Shown here in pieces: positions 23,568-32,587 of a DNA stretch of 64,000 nt. The stretch is taken from the NCBI GenBank assembly GCA_947586055.1, contig CANPXL010000006.1, positions 52,668 through 116,667 on the forward strand, given 5' to 3'. This stretch comes from an uncultured Acetatifactor sp. (GTDB lineage Bacteria; Bacillota; Clostridia; Lachnospirales; Lachnospiraceae). The position numbers were made by a program, and so were the translations under genes. How positions within the stretch are numbered: position 1 is the first letter of the stretch; every line of letters begins with the position of its first letter. Below the pieces are notes generated by a model, which was not told where the DNA came from, made no database searches, and saw only the letters and a list, made by a program, of their open reading frames with translations.

Positions 23568-25592
23568 ATGGATTGCGGAGAAAGCAGTACAGCGAATCAG
23601 GGAAGGATGGCAGAAAACAGCATGACAAAAACCAGCGCGGATGACCGGAAGAGGGGGATGGCGTCCAAAAGCGCCGCAGGGGCCGGCGTGTGGGACGGCA
23701 GGTCTGCCCGGGAGAGATTCGGGGGGATCCTGGAAATTATTTTTGCGGTAATCCTTGCCGTTTATCCGCTGCGTCATGTCAACTGGGGGCTGGATCTGTG
23801 GGATACGGGTTACAGTTATGCAAACTTTCAATATATGGGGACGGATCACATGGATCCCATGTGGCTGTTTTCTACTTATCTCGCGAACGCGGTGGGACAC
23901 GGAATTTCGATGCTGCCGGGCGCGGGAAGTCTTGTCGGCATGAACCTGTACACAGGTCTTTTGGTGAGCATTCTGGCGCTGTCCGGTTTCTTTTTCTGTG
24001 TGAGGGTGGTAAAAATGCCTTCCTGGATCGTCTTTCTGGGAGAGATGGCGGCGCTGGGGCTCTGCTGGTGCCCCACGGCGAAGCTGTATGACTATCTGAC
24101 GTATCTCTTGCTGCTTTATTGCGTGATTCTGTTGTATTTCGGGCTGACAAGGGAGAAAAAATGGTGTCTGTTCGGCGCGGGCGTCTGCCTTGGGGCCAAT
24201 GTGCTGGTAAGGTTTTCCAACGTGCCGGAGGCTGTCCTCATTCTGGCGGTATGGGGCTGGGACGTCATCCTCTGGGTGGAGGCCGGGAAAGAAGGACGCC
24301 GCAGAGAGCGGGGAAATTTCTGGAGAAGGCTTTTAAAGCATACGCGCTGGTGCCTGCTTGGATATCTGGCGGCGCTTGCCGTGCTTCTGGGATGGATCCA
24401 TCTGCGGTACGGGATCGGCGCTTATGCGGAGGGGATCCGGCAGCTTTTTGCCATGACGGACAATGCGGTTTCTTATCGGCCCCGCACCATGCTGGCAGAT
24501 CTGGTGTATGTCTATGTTTCCCATCTGTACTGGGTGATCCGGCTGGGCGTGATCACGGCCGCGGGTATGGCGCTGGGAGCGGCGGCCCAAACGGTGCGGG
24601 AGCGTTTGGCAGAAGCGAAACAAAACTCGGCTCTCTTCGCTGCGCGTGCGCTGCAGGCAGGCTTCGGAGCGGTGTGGGGGCTGATCTGCGTCGTCACACT
24701 GGTATGGCTTTATCGCAGAGGATTTTTTTCCTTTCGATACTACAGTTACGACTCCATCTGGCATCCGGGGGTACTGTTCTTGATGCTGACGATGTTTACG
24801 GCGGCTGTTCGGATCTTTTATCCGGGAACGCCCCGGGAGGAACGGCTGCTTGGCGGTATGGTGCTTCTTGTCGTGTTTTTTACATCCGTAGGGAGCAACA
24901 ATAATATTTATCCCAGTCTGAACAATCTGTTTCTGGCCGCTCCTTATACAGTGTGGCAGTGTGTGCGTTTTATCAGGAGCGTATCAGACATACAGTTTAA
25001 GAAACTGCGTATTTCGCTTTTTCCGCTGAAAGGCATGCTGGCGGTGTTCCTTGTTCTGTGCGGCTTTCAGTTTGGGATGTTCGGAGCGGTGTTTATGTTT
25101 GCGGAAGGAACCGGAGTCCGAAATACGGACAGCTATGTGGAAAACAATGAATGCCTGAAGGGAATCCGCATGAGCGGGGAAAAAGCGCTCTGGATGACCC
25201 GGATCAGCGAATATGTGGAGGAAAACAGACTGCAGGGAAGCGATGTGATTCTTTACGGAGACATTCCGGCGTTGTCCTATTATCTCGGGATGCCTGCGGC
25301 GTTTAATCCCTGGTGCAGTCTGCAGTCCTACAGAGCGGAACAGATGGAGCGCGCCATGGCGGAGGTGGCGGAGCAGATGAGAAATACGGGATACAGACCG
25401 CCGGTCATCGTGGAGGACATCTACATCGCCTATTGGACCGGCGGAGAAGAAGCGCTCGAGGAAATGGGGCTTTCCAGGGAAAGAATCCAGATCGTCTCCC
25501 AGGATCAAAAATGGCGGATGCTTGTAAAATTTCTGGAGGAACACAATTACCGGGAGGACTTGGACAACGGGAAATTCACCGTGTTCCGGTGA
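23568..25592 (+). CDS. Multi-pass membrane protein, GT-C glycosyltransferase-like
   Basis: 674-residue protein with a polar N-terminus, about ten membrane helices and a soluble C-terminal domain. The first external loop has an acidic DLWDTGYSYANFQYM segment, like the metal/donor site of lipid-linked-sugar GT-C enzymes. It has no closely recognised family signature. The start at ATG 23568 follows GGAGAGGCAGGAG. It lies 92 nt after the acyltransferase gene, so cell-surface polysaccharide work is likely but inferred. Confidence 0.6.
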   Translation: MDCGESSTANQGRMAENSMTKTSADDRKRGMASKSAAGAGVWDGRSARERFGGILEIIFAVILAVYPLRHVNWGLDLWDTGYSYANFQYMGTDHMDPMWLFSTYLANAVGHGISMLPGAGSLVGMNLYTGLLVSILALSGFFFCVRVVKMPSWIVFLGEMAALGLCWCPTAKLYDYLTYLLLLYCVILLYFGLTREKKWCLFGAGVCLGANVLVRFSNVPEAVLILAVWGWDVILWVEAGKEGRRRERGNFWRRLLKHTRWCLLGYLAALAVLLGWIHLRYGIGAYAEGIRQLFAMTDNAVSYRPRTMLADLVYVYVSHLYWVIRLGVITAAGMALGAAAQTVRERLAEAKQNSALFAARALQAGFGAVWGLICVVTLVWLYRRGFFSFRYYSYDSIWHPGVLFLMLTMFTAAVRIFYPGTPREERLLGGMVLLVVFFTSVGSNNNIYPSLNNLFLAAPYTVWQCVRFIRSVSDIQFKKLRISLFPLKGMLAVFLVLCGFQFGMFGAVFMFAEGTGVRNTDSYVENNECLKGIRMSGEKALWMTRISEYVEENRLQGSDVILYGDIPALSYYLGMPAAFNPWCSLQSYRAEQMERAMAEVAEQMRNTGYRPPVIVEDIYIAYWTGGEEALEEMGLSRERIQIVSQDQKWRMLVKFLEEHNYREDLDNGKFTVFR

Positions 25593-25640
25593 GAGGGCAG
25601 TTTTTTCAGGCGCAGCGCGCGCCCGCATCATGCTTGTAAA

Positions 25641-25737
25641 AGGGAAAATCCGGAAGAAAACCGGGAGGAAAGGAAAATCCGGAAGGAAGGGAAATTCAGG
25701 AGGAAGGGAAAACCGGAAGGAAGGGAAAAACGAAGAG
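25641..25737 (+). repeat. Purine-only-like short tandem repeats
   Basis: About 95 bp of near-pure purine built from degenerate 14-16-bp units of the form GGAAAATCCGGAAG / GGAAGGAAGG. It lies between the GT-C gene stop and the terminator. It is not coding on either strand in a convincing way. Confidence 0.8.
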
Positions 25738-25741
25738 AAGA

Positions 25742-25776
25742 GCCCGCAGCTTACAAAAGCTGCAGGCCCTTTTTTT
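25742..25776 (+). terminator. Terminator overlapping the 3' end of asnA
   Basis: An 11-bp stem with one mismatch (25742-25752 with 25757-25767), loop ACAA, and a run of seven T on the + strand. It would end transcription from the GT-C gene; it also covers the last codons of the convergent asnA. Confidence 0.8.
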
Positions 25777-26761
25777 GCGCTTCTTCCATGACCTCGCGGG
25801 GCCACAGGGAACACTGGACTTCTCCGATATGCGCCTTGCGCAGGAAAAACATACAGATTCTGGACTGGCCGATGCCGCCGCCGATGGTGTAGGGAAGTTC
25901 CTCCGCCAGCACGGCTTTGTGGAAAGGAAGCCTGGCCCGCTCGGGGCATCCCGCTTTTTCCAGCTGTTCCGTGAGGGACTTTTTGTCTACCCGGATTCCC
26001 ATGCTGGACAGTTCCAGCGCAATGTCGAGCACGGGATAATAGACGATGATGTCCGCGTTCAGAGCCCAGTCGTCGTAATCCGGCGCCCTGCCGTCGTGGG
26101 GTTCGCCGTTCTCCAGTTTATCGCCGATCTGCATGACGCAGACGGCGCCCTTTGCCTTCGCAATATAATATTCCCGCTCTTTGGGAGTGTAATCCGGAAA
26201 CATCTCTTCCAGCTCCCGGGTGGTAATGAAAAAGATATCGTGGGGCAGGATCTCTTCTATGTAGTCATATTCTATGGCAAGGTATTTTTCTGTTTTCCGA
26301 AGCACATTATAGACGGTTCGGACGGTATCCTTCAGGGTATCCAGATTGCGGTCTTCCTTCCGGATGATCTTTTCCCAGTCCCATTGATCCACATAGATGG
26401 AATGAATATTGTCCGCTTCCTCGTCTCGACGGATGGCGCTCATGTCCGTATAGAGACCTTCGCCCACGGAAAAACCGTACTTTTTCAGGGCGTAGCGCTT
26501 CCACTTGGCAAGGGACTGCACGATCTCGCCCTCTCTGCTGTCCTGATACTTGATGTCGAAGGTGACGGGGCGCTCCACGCCGTTTAAGTTGTCGTTGAGA
26601 CCGGAGAGGGGGTCTACAAAGAGCGGCGCCGAAACTCTCAGAAGATGCAGCCGCTCCGCCAGAAGATTCTGGAAAAAATCTTTTACTGTTTTGATGGCCA
26701 CCTGAGTCTCATACAGATTCAGATGGGATTTGTAATTTTTCGGTAACCTGATGTCTGTCAT
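25751..26761 (-). CDS. asnA: Aspartate-ammonia ligase
   Basis: Makes asparagine from aspartate, ammonia and ATP; a class II aminoacyl-tRNA-synthetase-fold enzyme. The 336 residues are the usual length and show RVSAPLFVDPLSGLNDNLNG, GEGLYTDMSAIRRDE, VDQWDWEK, and the C-terminal ELPYTIGGGIGQSRICMFFL motif. The start codon at 26761 follows GAAAGGTC on the minus strand. It is transcribed alone, divergent from the radical-SAM pair. Confidence 0.97.
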   Translation of the reverse strand: MTDIRLPKNYKSHLNLYETQVAIKTVKDFFQNLLAERLHLLRVSAPLFVDPLSGLNDNLNGVERPVTFDIKYQDSREGEIVQSLAKWKRYALKKYGFSVGEGLYTDMSAIRRDEEADNIHSIYVDQWDWEKIIRKEDRNLDTLKDTVRTVYNVLRKTEKYLAIEYDYIEEILPHDIFFITTRELEEMFPDYTPKEREYYIAKAKGAVCVMQIGDKLENGEPHDGRAPDYDDWALNADIIVYYPVLDIALELSSMGIRVDKKSLTEQLEKAGCPERARLPFHKAVLAEELPYTIGGGIGQSRICMFFLRKAHIGEVQCSLWPREVMEEAQKKGLQLL

Positions 26762-26920
26762 TGTTTTTGACCTTTCTTGTATGCCGGCGAAACTGCACCG
26801 TTTAAGGGATTGCTATACAGCGTATGCTGTACCATATACAATTTAACCCCTTTTCCGGCTTTTTGGCAACAGATTTTTATAAATGAGGATAAATTTTTCA
26901 GCTTTTTTCCACAAAAGGAC

Positions 26921-26968
26921 TTGCCACAGAAGAACAGGTGTGCTATCCTTGGAATAGAACACACGTTC
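26921..26968 (+). promoter_or_regulatory. Promoter with LexA-type SOS box
   Basis: TTGCCA (26921-26926), 17-nt spacer, TATCCT (26944-26949), then GAACACACGTTC (26957-26968), which fits the Firmicute LexA consensus GAAC-N4-GTTC and overlaps the expected transcription start. Predicts DNA-damage induction of the two genes downstream. Confidence 0.7.
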
Positions 26969-26983
26969 TATATGGAGGACAAA

Positions 26984-28339
26984 ATGCAATATGTTACCGT
27001 AGACGGGGAGCGGCGTTCCCTGTCGGAAAAGCTGCTGATCCTGTCGGATGCGGCCAAATATGACGTTGCCTGTACCTCCAGCGGCGTGGAGCGAAGAGGG
27101 AACGGACGGGATATGGGAAACTGTGTGGCGGCCGGGATCTGCCACAGTTTTTCCGGCGACGGGAGATGTATCTCGCTGCTTAAAATCCTTATGACCAACG
27201 AGTGCGTATATGATTGTAAATACTGCCGGAACCGCTCTACCAGTGATATTCCCCGTGCCACTTTCACGCCGGAGGAAATCTGTACCCTGACCATGGAGTT
27301 TTATCGAAGAAATTATATCGAGGGTCTGTTCTTGAGCTCCGGTATTCTCCGAAATCCTGACTATACCATGGAACTTCTCTTCAGGACGCTGTGGCTGTTG
27401 AGGAACCGGTACCGCTTTAACGGGTATATCCATGTCAAGGCCATACCGGGCGCGGATCCGGAGCTGATCGGGAAAACGGGGTATCTGGCGGACCGGATGA
27501 GCGTCAATTTGGAGCTGCCGACAGCGGAGGGACTGCGGACGCTGGCGCCCAGCAAGCACCGGAAAAATATTCTGACCCCCATGCGTCGGATACAGAACGG
27601 CATTCAGGCGAACCGGAACGATCTTGTGTTGTATCGCAGCGCGCCCCGTTTTGTGTCCGGCGGCCAGTCCACGCAGATGATCGTCGGCGCAACGCCGGAG
27701 AGCGACTGGCAGATTATGAACGTGGCGGAGAGTCTCTACAGAAAATTTGACCTGAAGAGAGTGTTCTATTCCGCCTTTGTGAACGTGACGGGGGACAGCG
27801 CTCTGCCGGCGCTGCCCGGAGGACCGCCGCTGCTCAGGGAGCACAGGCTGTATCAGGCGGACTGGCTGCTTCGCTTTTACGGATTTCGGGCATCGGAGCT
27901 TCTGGATGAAAAACACCCGTTTTTTAATGTGCTTTTGGATCCCAAGGAGGACTGGGCCATTCGGAATCTGGGACAATTCCCGGTGGAAATTAACCGGGCT
28001 CCGCTGGAACAGTTGTTGCGTGTGCCGGGGATCGGCGTAAACAGCGCCCGCAGGATCGTAGCCGCGCGGAGAAGCGCCGCTCTCACTTTTAGCGATCTGA
28101 AAAAGATTGGTGTGGTATTGAAACGCGCCCTGTATTTTATTACATGCGGCGGGCGAATGCTGTATCCCGTGAAGTTGGAGGAAGACTATATCGTGAGGAA
28201 CCTGACGGACCGGAGGGACAGGGTGCGGTTTGGAAGCGACGGCATGACGTACCGCCAGATGTCGCTGTTTGACGACGGCGTTTTTTCGCGGCCGGTAAGG
28301 CCTGTGGAACAGGCGCAGGACGCGGTGGGCCAGTTGTGA
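26984..28339 (+). CDS. Putative DNA modification/repair radical SAM protein (TIGR03916-like)
   Basis: 451-residue radical S-adenosylmethionine enzyme with the cluster motif CVYDCKYC (about 73-80, Cys-x3-Cys-x2-Cys) and a C-terminal helix-hairpin-helix (LLRVPGIGVNSARRIVAAR, about 344), a DNA-binding element. The pair with the following gene is the standard TIGR03916/TIGR03915 pair, thought to act in DNA repair. The exact reaction is unknown. ATG 26984 is chosen because GGAGGAC lies 4-10 nt before it; an upstream in-frame ATG at 26972 overlaps that site. The LexA-type box supports a repair role. Confidence 0.85.
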   Translation: MQYVTVDGERRSLSEKLLILSDAAKYDVACTSSGVERRGNGRDMGNCVAAGICHSFSGDGRCISLLKILMTNECVYDCKYCRNRSTSDIPRATFTPEEICTLTMEFYRRNYIEGLFLSSGILRNPDYTMELLFRTLWLLRNRYRFNGYIHVKAIPGADPELIGKTGYLADRMSVNLELPTAEGLRTLAPSKHRKNILTPMRRIQNGIQANRNDLVLYRSAPRFVSGGQSTQMIVGATPESDWQIMNVAESLYRKFDLKRVFYSAFVNVTGDSALPALPGGPPLLREHRLYQADWLLRFYGFRASELLDEKHPFFNVLLDPKEDWAIRNLGQFPVEINRAPLEQLLRVPGIGVNSARRIVAARRSAALTFSDLKKIGVVLKRALYFITCGGRMLYPVKLEEDYIVRNLTDRRDRVRFGSDGMTYRQMSLFDDGVFSRPVRPVEQAQDAVGQL

Positions 28340-28390
28340 CGGAAAACGGAGGACGGGCGCGGGACGAGACGGCGGCGTTGGGAGGCGCGG

Positions 28391-29170
28391 ATGCTTATTT
28401 ATGTGTGTGAAGATTCCCTGGAGGGTATTTTTACAGGAATCTACAGGGCTTATGAAGAAAAGAGGGATCCGCTGGACACGGCGCTTTCTCTGACGGACGA
28501 TCCGGTGCTGTTTGCGGAAAAGACGGCGGTGGAGCCGGACGGGACGCGGGCGTTTAAAGTTGGCCGCACCCTGCGGAGAAGGTTTGGGGAGGACGACTAT
28601 CTGCGTCTCTGTCAGGCGCTGGCTGCGGAAGACGAAAGGAAGGCCCAGGCGGTTTACCGGACGGTAGCCCGGGGACTTGAGACAAACTGCAGGCCGGGAC
28701 ACCTTTTTGACAGTCTGGCGGATGACAATGTGCAAACGGCATTTTCTCTTGCCCGGGGAGCGGGCCGCGAGATCGGACATCTTCAGGGTTTTGTCCGTTT
28801 TCAGGAGCTGAAGGACAGGATACTGTATGCTGTGATCGGACCGAAGAATAACGTGCTGACATTTCTGATGCCCCATTTTGCGGACAGACTTCCGGGAGAA
28901 AATTTTGTGCTGTTTGACAGAGAAAGAAATCTTTTCGGCGTTCATCCGGCGTACAGGGAATGGTATCTCTTTCAGGGGGAGACGGAAGAGCCCGTTCTTT
29001 GTCCGACAAAAGAGGAGGAACGGTACCGGGAGCTTTTTCGAGCGTTTATCCGGGGCATTGAGATTCAGGAGCGGCGGAATCCGCAGCTTCAGGCGAAACT
29101 GCTTCCCCGGCATTTCCGGGAATACATGACGGAGTTTCAAAACGCAGGGGGACAAAAGTCTGCAAAATAA
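28391..29170 (+). CDS. TIGR03915-like DNA metabolism protein
   Basis: 259 residues, partner of the radical SAM gene. Features are the start MLIYVCEDSLEGIFTGIYRAY, the middle segment GHLQGFVRFQEL, and the sequence PHFADRLPGENFVLFDRERNLFGVH. The C-terminal half is reminiscent of the uracil-DNA-glycosylase fold reported for this group. The pair is cotranscribed (51-nt gap) and probably shares the SOS control. Enzymatic activity is not established. Confidence 0.82.
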   Translation: MLIYVCEDSLEGIFTGIYRAYEEKRDPLDTALSLTDDPVLFAEKTAVEPDGTRAFKVGRTLRRRFGEDDYLRLCQALAAEDERKAQAVYRTVARGLETNCRPGHLFDSLADDNVQTAFSLARGAGREIGHLQGFVRFQELKDRILYAVIGPKNNVLTFLMPHFADRLPGENFVLFDRERNLFGVHPAYREWYLFQGETEEPVLCPTKEEERYRELFRAFIRGIEIQERRNPQLQAKLLPRHFREYMTEFQNAGGQKSAK

Positions 29171-29216
29171 ACAAAAAAATTTGCAAAATCCGTCCTTTTT
29201 TTAGTGAGGAAAACAA

Positions 29217-29244
29217 TTTACAACAGGAAGAATTTGAATATAAT
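29217..29244 (+). promoter_or_regulatory. Promoter of the HPr-like gene
   Basis: TTTACA (29217-29222), 16-nt spacer, TATAAT (29239-29244), 63 nt upstream of the start codon. Confidence 0.7.
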
Positions 29245-29307
29245 AATACATTATAGAACACAATATCTCAAAGGAACTTTTGAGGTTGCCGGAAAGGATG
29301 GTTGGAA

Positions 29308-29532
29308 ATGGTAAAGACGATTCAGTTAACACCAGATGAGGTCCAGCACTTTGTGGAAGTAACATCCCGTTGCGATTTCGACATTGACATTTCCTATAAC
29401 AGGTATGTAGTGGATGCCAAATCGTTTTTAGGAGTGTATGGACTGGATTTCAGGAGTCCGCTCACCGTATCTTATGAAGGCTACAATGCAGAGCTGGAAG
29501 AGCTTTTGAATAAGCTTGCCCGCGCCTGCTAG
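29308..29532 (+). CDS. HPr-like protein lacking the phosphorylatable histidine
   Basis: 74 residues with the HPr fold pattern: a central YNRYVVDAKSFLGVYGLDF segment matching the Ser46 region of HPr and an SYEGYNAELEELL C-terminal helix. The N-terminal GLHARPA motif with His15 is replaced (LTPDEVQHFVEV), so it cannot carry PEP-derived phosphate in the usual way, though the serine region is kept. It may be a regulatory Crh-like relative. The start at ATG 29308 follows GGAAAGGATGGTTGGA. Confidence 0.75.
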   Translation: MVKTIQLTPDEVQHFVEVTSRCDFDIDISYNRYVVDAKSFLGVYGLDFRSPLTVSYEGYNAELEELLNKLARAC

Positions 29533-29592
29533 TTTGTGGATTCCGCAGCCTATGCGCGATGCGCCCGAATGGGGCTGCGTACGAAAAGATTG

Positions 29593-29640
29593 ACTCCCCG
29601 TGAAAGATGAATTATGATCTTTCAGGGGGAGTTTTGTGTT
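29593..29640 (+). terminator. Terminator after the HPr-like gene
   Basis: A 15-16-bp stem (ACTCCCC-GTGAAAGAT with ATCTTTCAGGGGGAGT, one bulge) followed by TTTTGTGTTTT. Confidence 0.85.
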
Positions 29641-29702
29641 TTGGGAGACAACGGTATCTGGATGCGTCCTTACAGGCCGCACCGCGGAGGAAGACAGAAA
29701 GC

Positions 29703-32327
29703 ATGGCGCAGTTTCGGGAGGATGGGAAAATAACAGAAAAGGCAGAACAAACAGCAGAACAATCAGCAGAAAAAGCGGAGGTCCGCATCTCTGTCAGAAA
29801 TCTGGTGGAATTTATTCTGCGCCATGGAGACATCGATAACCGGATCCAGACCTCGCCGGACAATGCCATGCAGGAAGGCGGCAGAATCCACAGAATGATT
29901 CAGCGCAGGATGGGGGCGGAGTATCAGGCGGAGGTGACGCTTCGGTATGTTCTGCCGGGAGAAAACTATGCGCTGGTGGTGGAAGGCAGAGCGGACGGTA
30001 TTTTCCGTCAGGAGGAAGCCGTTGTGATCGATGAGATCAAGGGAACTTACCGGGAGCTGGCCGGAATGAAGGCGCCCATGCCGCTGCATCTGGCGCAGGC
30101 AAAGTGCTACGCCTATATGTACGGATCCCGGGAGGGCCTGAAACAGATGCGTATCCGGCTGACCTACTGTCATATTCCAACGGAGGACATCCGTTATTTT
30201 TATGAAGACGATACCATTGAAGCGCTGGAACAGTGGTTTGGGGAACTTATCGGCGCCTACCGGAAATGGTCGGATTATACCTGGGAATGGAAAAGGACCC
30301 GACAGAGATCCATAGAGGGCCTGGCATTTCCGTTCCCCTATCGGGAAGGCCAGAAGGAACTGGCAGCCCATGTCTACAGAACGATCTACCACGGGAAAAA
30401 GCTTTTTCTCGAGGCGCCGACCGGCGTCGGAAAGACGGTGTCCACCCTCTATCCCGCCATACAGGCCATGGGAAAAGGCATGGGGGAAAAGCTTTTTTAT
30501 CTTACGGCAAAGACGATTACCCGAACGGTGGCGGACGACACGCTGGAACTTCTGCGGCAGAAGGGCCTTCACTTGAAAAGTGTGGTTCTGACGGCCAAGG
30601 AAAAAATCTGTTTTATGGAACAGACGGAGTGCAACCCGGACGCCTGTCCCTATGCGAAAGGGCATTACGATCGGATAAACGACGCCATGTTTGAACTTCT
30701 TACCGGGCAGGAGAGTTTCAGCCGGGCGCAGATCGAACGCTTCGCGCAGCGCTATAACGTCTGTCCCTTTGAACTGTGTCTGGACATGAGCCTGTACGCG
30801 GACGCTGTGATCTGTGACTATAATTATCTCTTTGATCCGGATATCCACCTGAAACGCTTCTTTGGAGACGGGGTGGGAGGCGACTATATTTTTCTTATCG
30901 ACGAGGCCCATAACCTTCTGGAGAGAGGAAGGGAGATGTACAGCGCCGTTTTGTATCAGGAGCAGCTGAAGGGCCTGATCCGGGAAATAAAACAGACAGT
31001 CTTGTCGGAAATGGCGGAAAAGAAAAGGAAATCCGGCGTTTCCGGACAGCTGGAACTCGACATGACACAAATTATGACGGGGACGTCGGAGACGTCGGAA
31101 CCAGAGGAAGACCGGATGGAAGACGGGGAACGGTTACGGCCTTCCGGCAGACCGCGCAGGGCAAAGAGCCTTCTTGTCCGGCAGGGGTACGCGGATAAGC
31201 TGCTGTATCATCTGGATCAGTGCGGCAGGGAAATGCTGGCCATGAAGCGGAAGTGCGAGGGCGGCCTTGTGGTAGAGGAAATCGATGGATTCGTAAAAGC
31301 GCTGATGAGGCTATATTCCGCGCTCGACGATTATCTGTCAAAGCAGGAGGAAGAAAAGATCCCGGTGCGGGAACTGCTTCTGGACTTCTTTTTTGAAGTC
31401 CGCCATTTCCTTGAAATGTATGAGCTGGCGGATGACAACTATGTGAAATATACCCAGCTTGAGGAGGACGGAGGGTTTCTGCTGAAACTGTTCTGCGTCA
31501 ATCCCCGGGAAAATCTGAAAAACTGCATGATGCGCGGGAGAAGCGCCATTCTGTTCTCCGCGACGCTGCTGCCCATCCAGTATTATAAAAAGCTTCTGGG
31601 AGGGGAGAAGGAGGATTACGAAGTATATGCCAGGTCGGTGTTTGACCCGGAGAAAAGAGGCCTTTTCCTTGCAGGCGACGTGACCAGCAGGTACGCAAGG
31701 CGCTCGGAGGAAGAGTACGGCACGATCGCCCGTTATATCGAGGAAATCGTGAAAAACCGGCATGGAAATTATATGGTGTTCTGTCCGTCTTATGCGTTCC
31801 TGCGCGCAATTTATGAAAAATATACGGAACGCTGCGCCGGGGAGGACAGGGAGTGTCTGCTGCAGAGCGAATCCATGAGCGAGTCGGACAGGGAAGCGTT
31901 TCTCGCCAGATTCCAGAGAGAGGACGGGGAGCCTCAGGACAGGACGCTGATCGGCTTCTGCGTGCTGGGCGGCATTTTCGGAGAGGGGATCGACTTAAAG
32001 AACGACAGCCTGATCGGAGCTGTCATCGTTGGGACCGGCCTGCCGCAGGTATGCTTTGAACGTGAGATCCTGAAAGAATATTTTGACGAAGACGGCGAGA
32101 ACGGTTTTGATTACGCCTACCGGTACCCGGGACTGAACAAGGTGCTGCAGGCCGCGGGCCGCGTGATCAGGACGGTGGAGGATGTGGGAATCGTGGCCCT
32201 TCTGGACGAAAGGTTCCTGCAGCCCGCTTATCGGAGGCTGTTTCCCAGGGAATGGGAGACCTTCGAGACCGTGACGGTGGACACGGTTTCCAAACGGGTG
32301 GAACGTTTTTGGAACTCCTGGCTGTGA
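29703..32327 (+). CDS. DinG/XPD-family DNA helicase with N-terminal PD-(D/E)XK domain
   Basis: 874-residue superfamily 2 helicase. The N-terminal 200 residues resemble a Cas4/RecB-like nuclease: GRADGIF and IDEIKG (about 109) give the Asp and Glu-x-Lys. The helicase part has Walker A EAPTGVGKT (about 236), DEAH (about 398), and four Cys that would bind an iron-sulfur cluster (in KICF, TECN, DACP, NVCP) as in XPD/DinG; the C-terminal part has GGIFGEGIDL and QAAGRVIR. Likely acts in repair of damaged forks or RNA-DNA hybrids. The start at ATG 29703 lies 63 nt after the terminator. Confidence 0.88.
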   Translation: MAQFREDGKITEKAEQTAEQSAEKAEVRISVRNLVEFILRHGDIDNRIQTSPDNAMQEGGRIHRMIQRRMGAEYQAEVTLRYVLPGENYALVVEGRADGIFRQEEAVVIDEIKGTYRELAGMKAPMPLHLAQAKCYAYMYGSREGLKQMRIRLTYCHIPTEDIRYFYEDDTIEALEQWFGELIGAYRKWSDYTWEWKRTRQRSIEGLAFPFPYREGQKELAAHVYRTIYHGKKLFLEAPTGVGKTVSTLYPAIQAMGKGMGEKLFYLTAKTITRTVADDTLELLRQKGLHLKSVVLTAKEKICFMEQTECNPDACPYAKGHYDRINDAMFELLTGQESFSRAQIERFAQRYNVCPFELCLDMSLYADAVICDYNYLFDPDIHLKRFFGDGVGGDYIFLIDEAHNLLERGREMYSAVLYQEQLKGLIREIKQTVLSEMAEKKRKSGVSGQLELDMTQIMTGTSETSEPEEDRMEDGERLRPSGRPRRAKSLLVRQGYADKLLYHLDQCGREMLAMKRKCEGGLVVEEIDGFVKALMRLYSALDDYLSKQEEEKIPVRELLLDFFFEVRHFLEMYELADDNYVKYTQLEEDGGFLLKLFCVNPRENLKNCMMRGRSAILFSATLLPIQYYKKLLGGEKEDYEVYARSVFDPEKRGLFLAGDVTSRYARRSEEEYGTIARYIEEIVKNRHGNYMVFCPSYAFLRAIYEKYTERCAGEDRECLLQSESMSESDREAFLARFQREDGEPQDRTLIGFCVLGGIFGEGIDLKNDSLIGAVIVGTGLPQVCFEREILKEYFDEDGENGFDYAYRYPGLNKVLQAAGRVIRTVEDVGIVALLDERFLQPAYRRLFPREWETFETVTVDTVSKRVERFWNSWL

Positions 32328-32587
32328 TTTTGCATGAAATGACGCCGAAATATATGGAAATGACAGGATAAAAATGGTAAAATGACAGGTGTGTATATGT
32401 GGATAACTCTGTGGATTTGGTGAATTTCCGGCGGTAAACCACAAAAAAACCGACATTGGTATCCGGTTGCAGAGTGTTCTTCCAGCTGCAAGTTAAACTG
32501 CATGGTACCGGATTGGTCAATGCGAAATACGTCAATGTGAAATACGGAAAGTCCGTCTGAAGACGGAAGAAAGTGAGGAATCGAAAG

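Noticed and set aside
26843..29155. 770-codon open frame on the minus strand
   Set aside because: Shadow of the radical SAM/TIGR03915 genes; composition is Arg/His/Pro-rich as usual for antisense frames.
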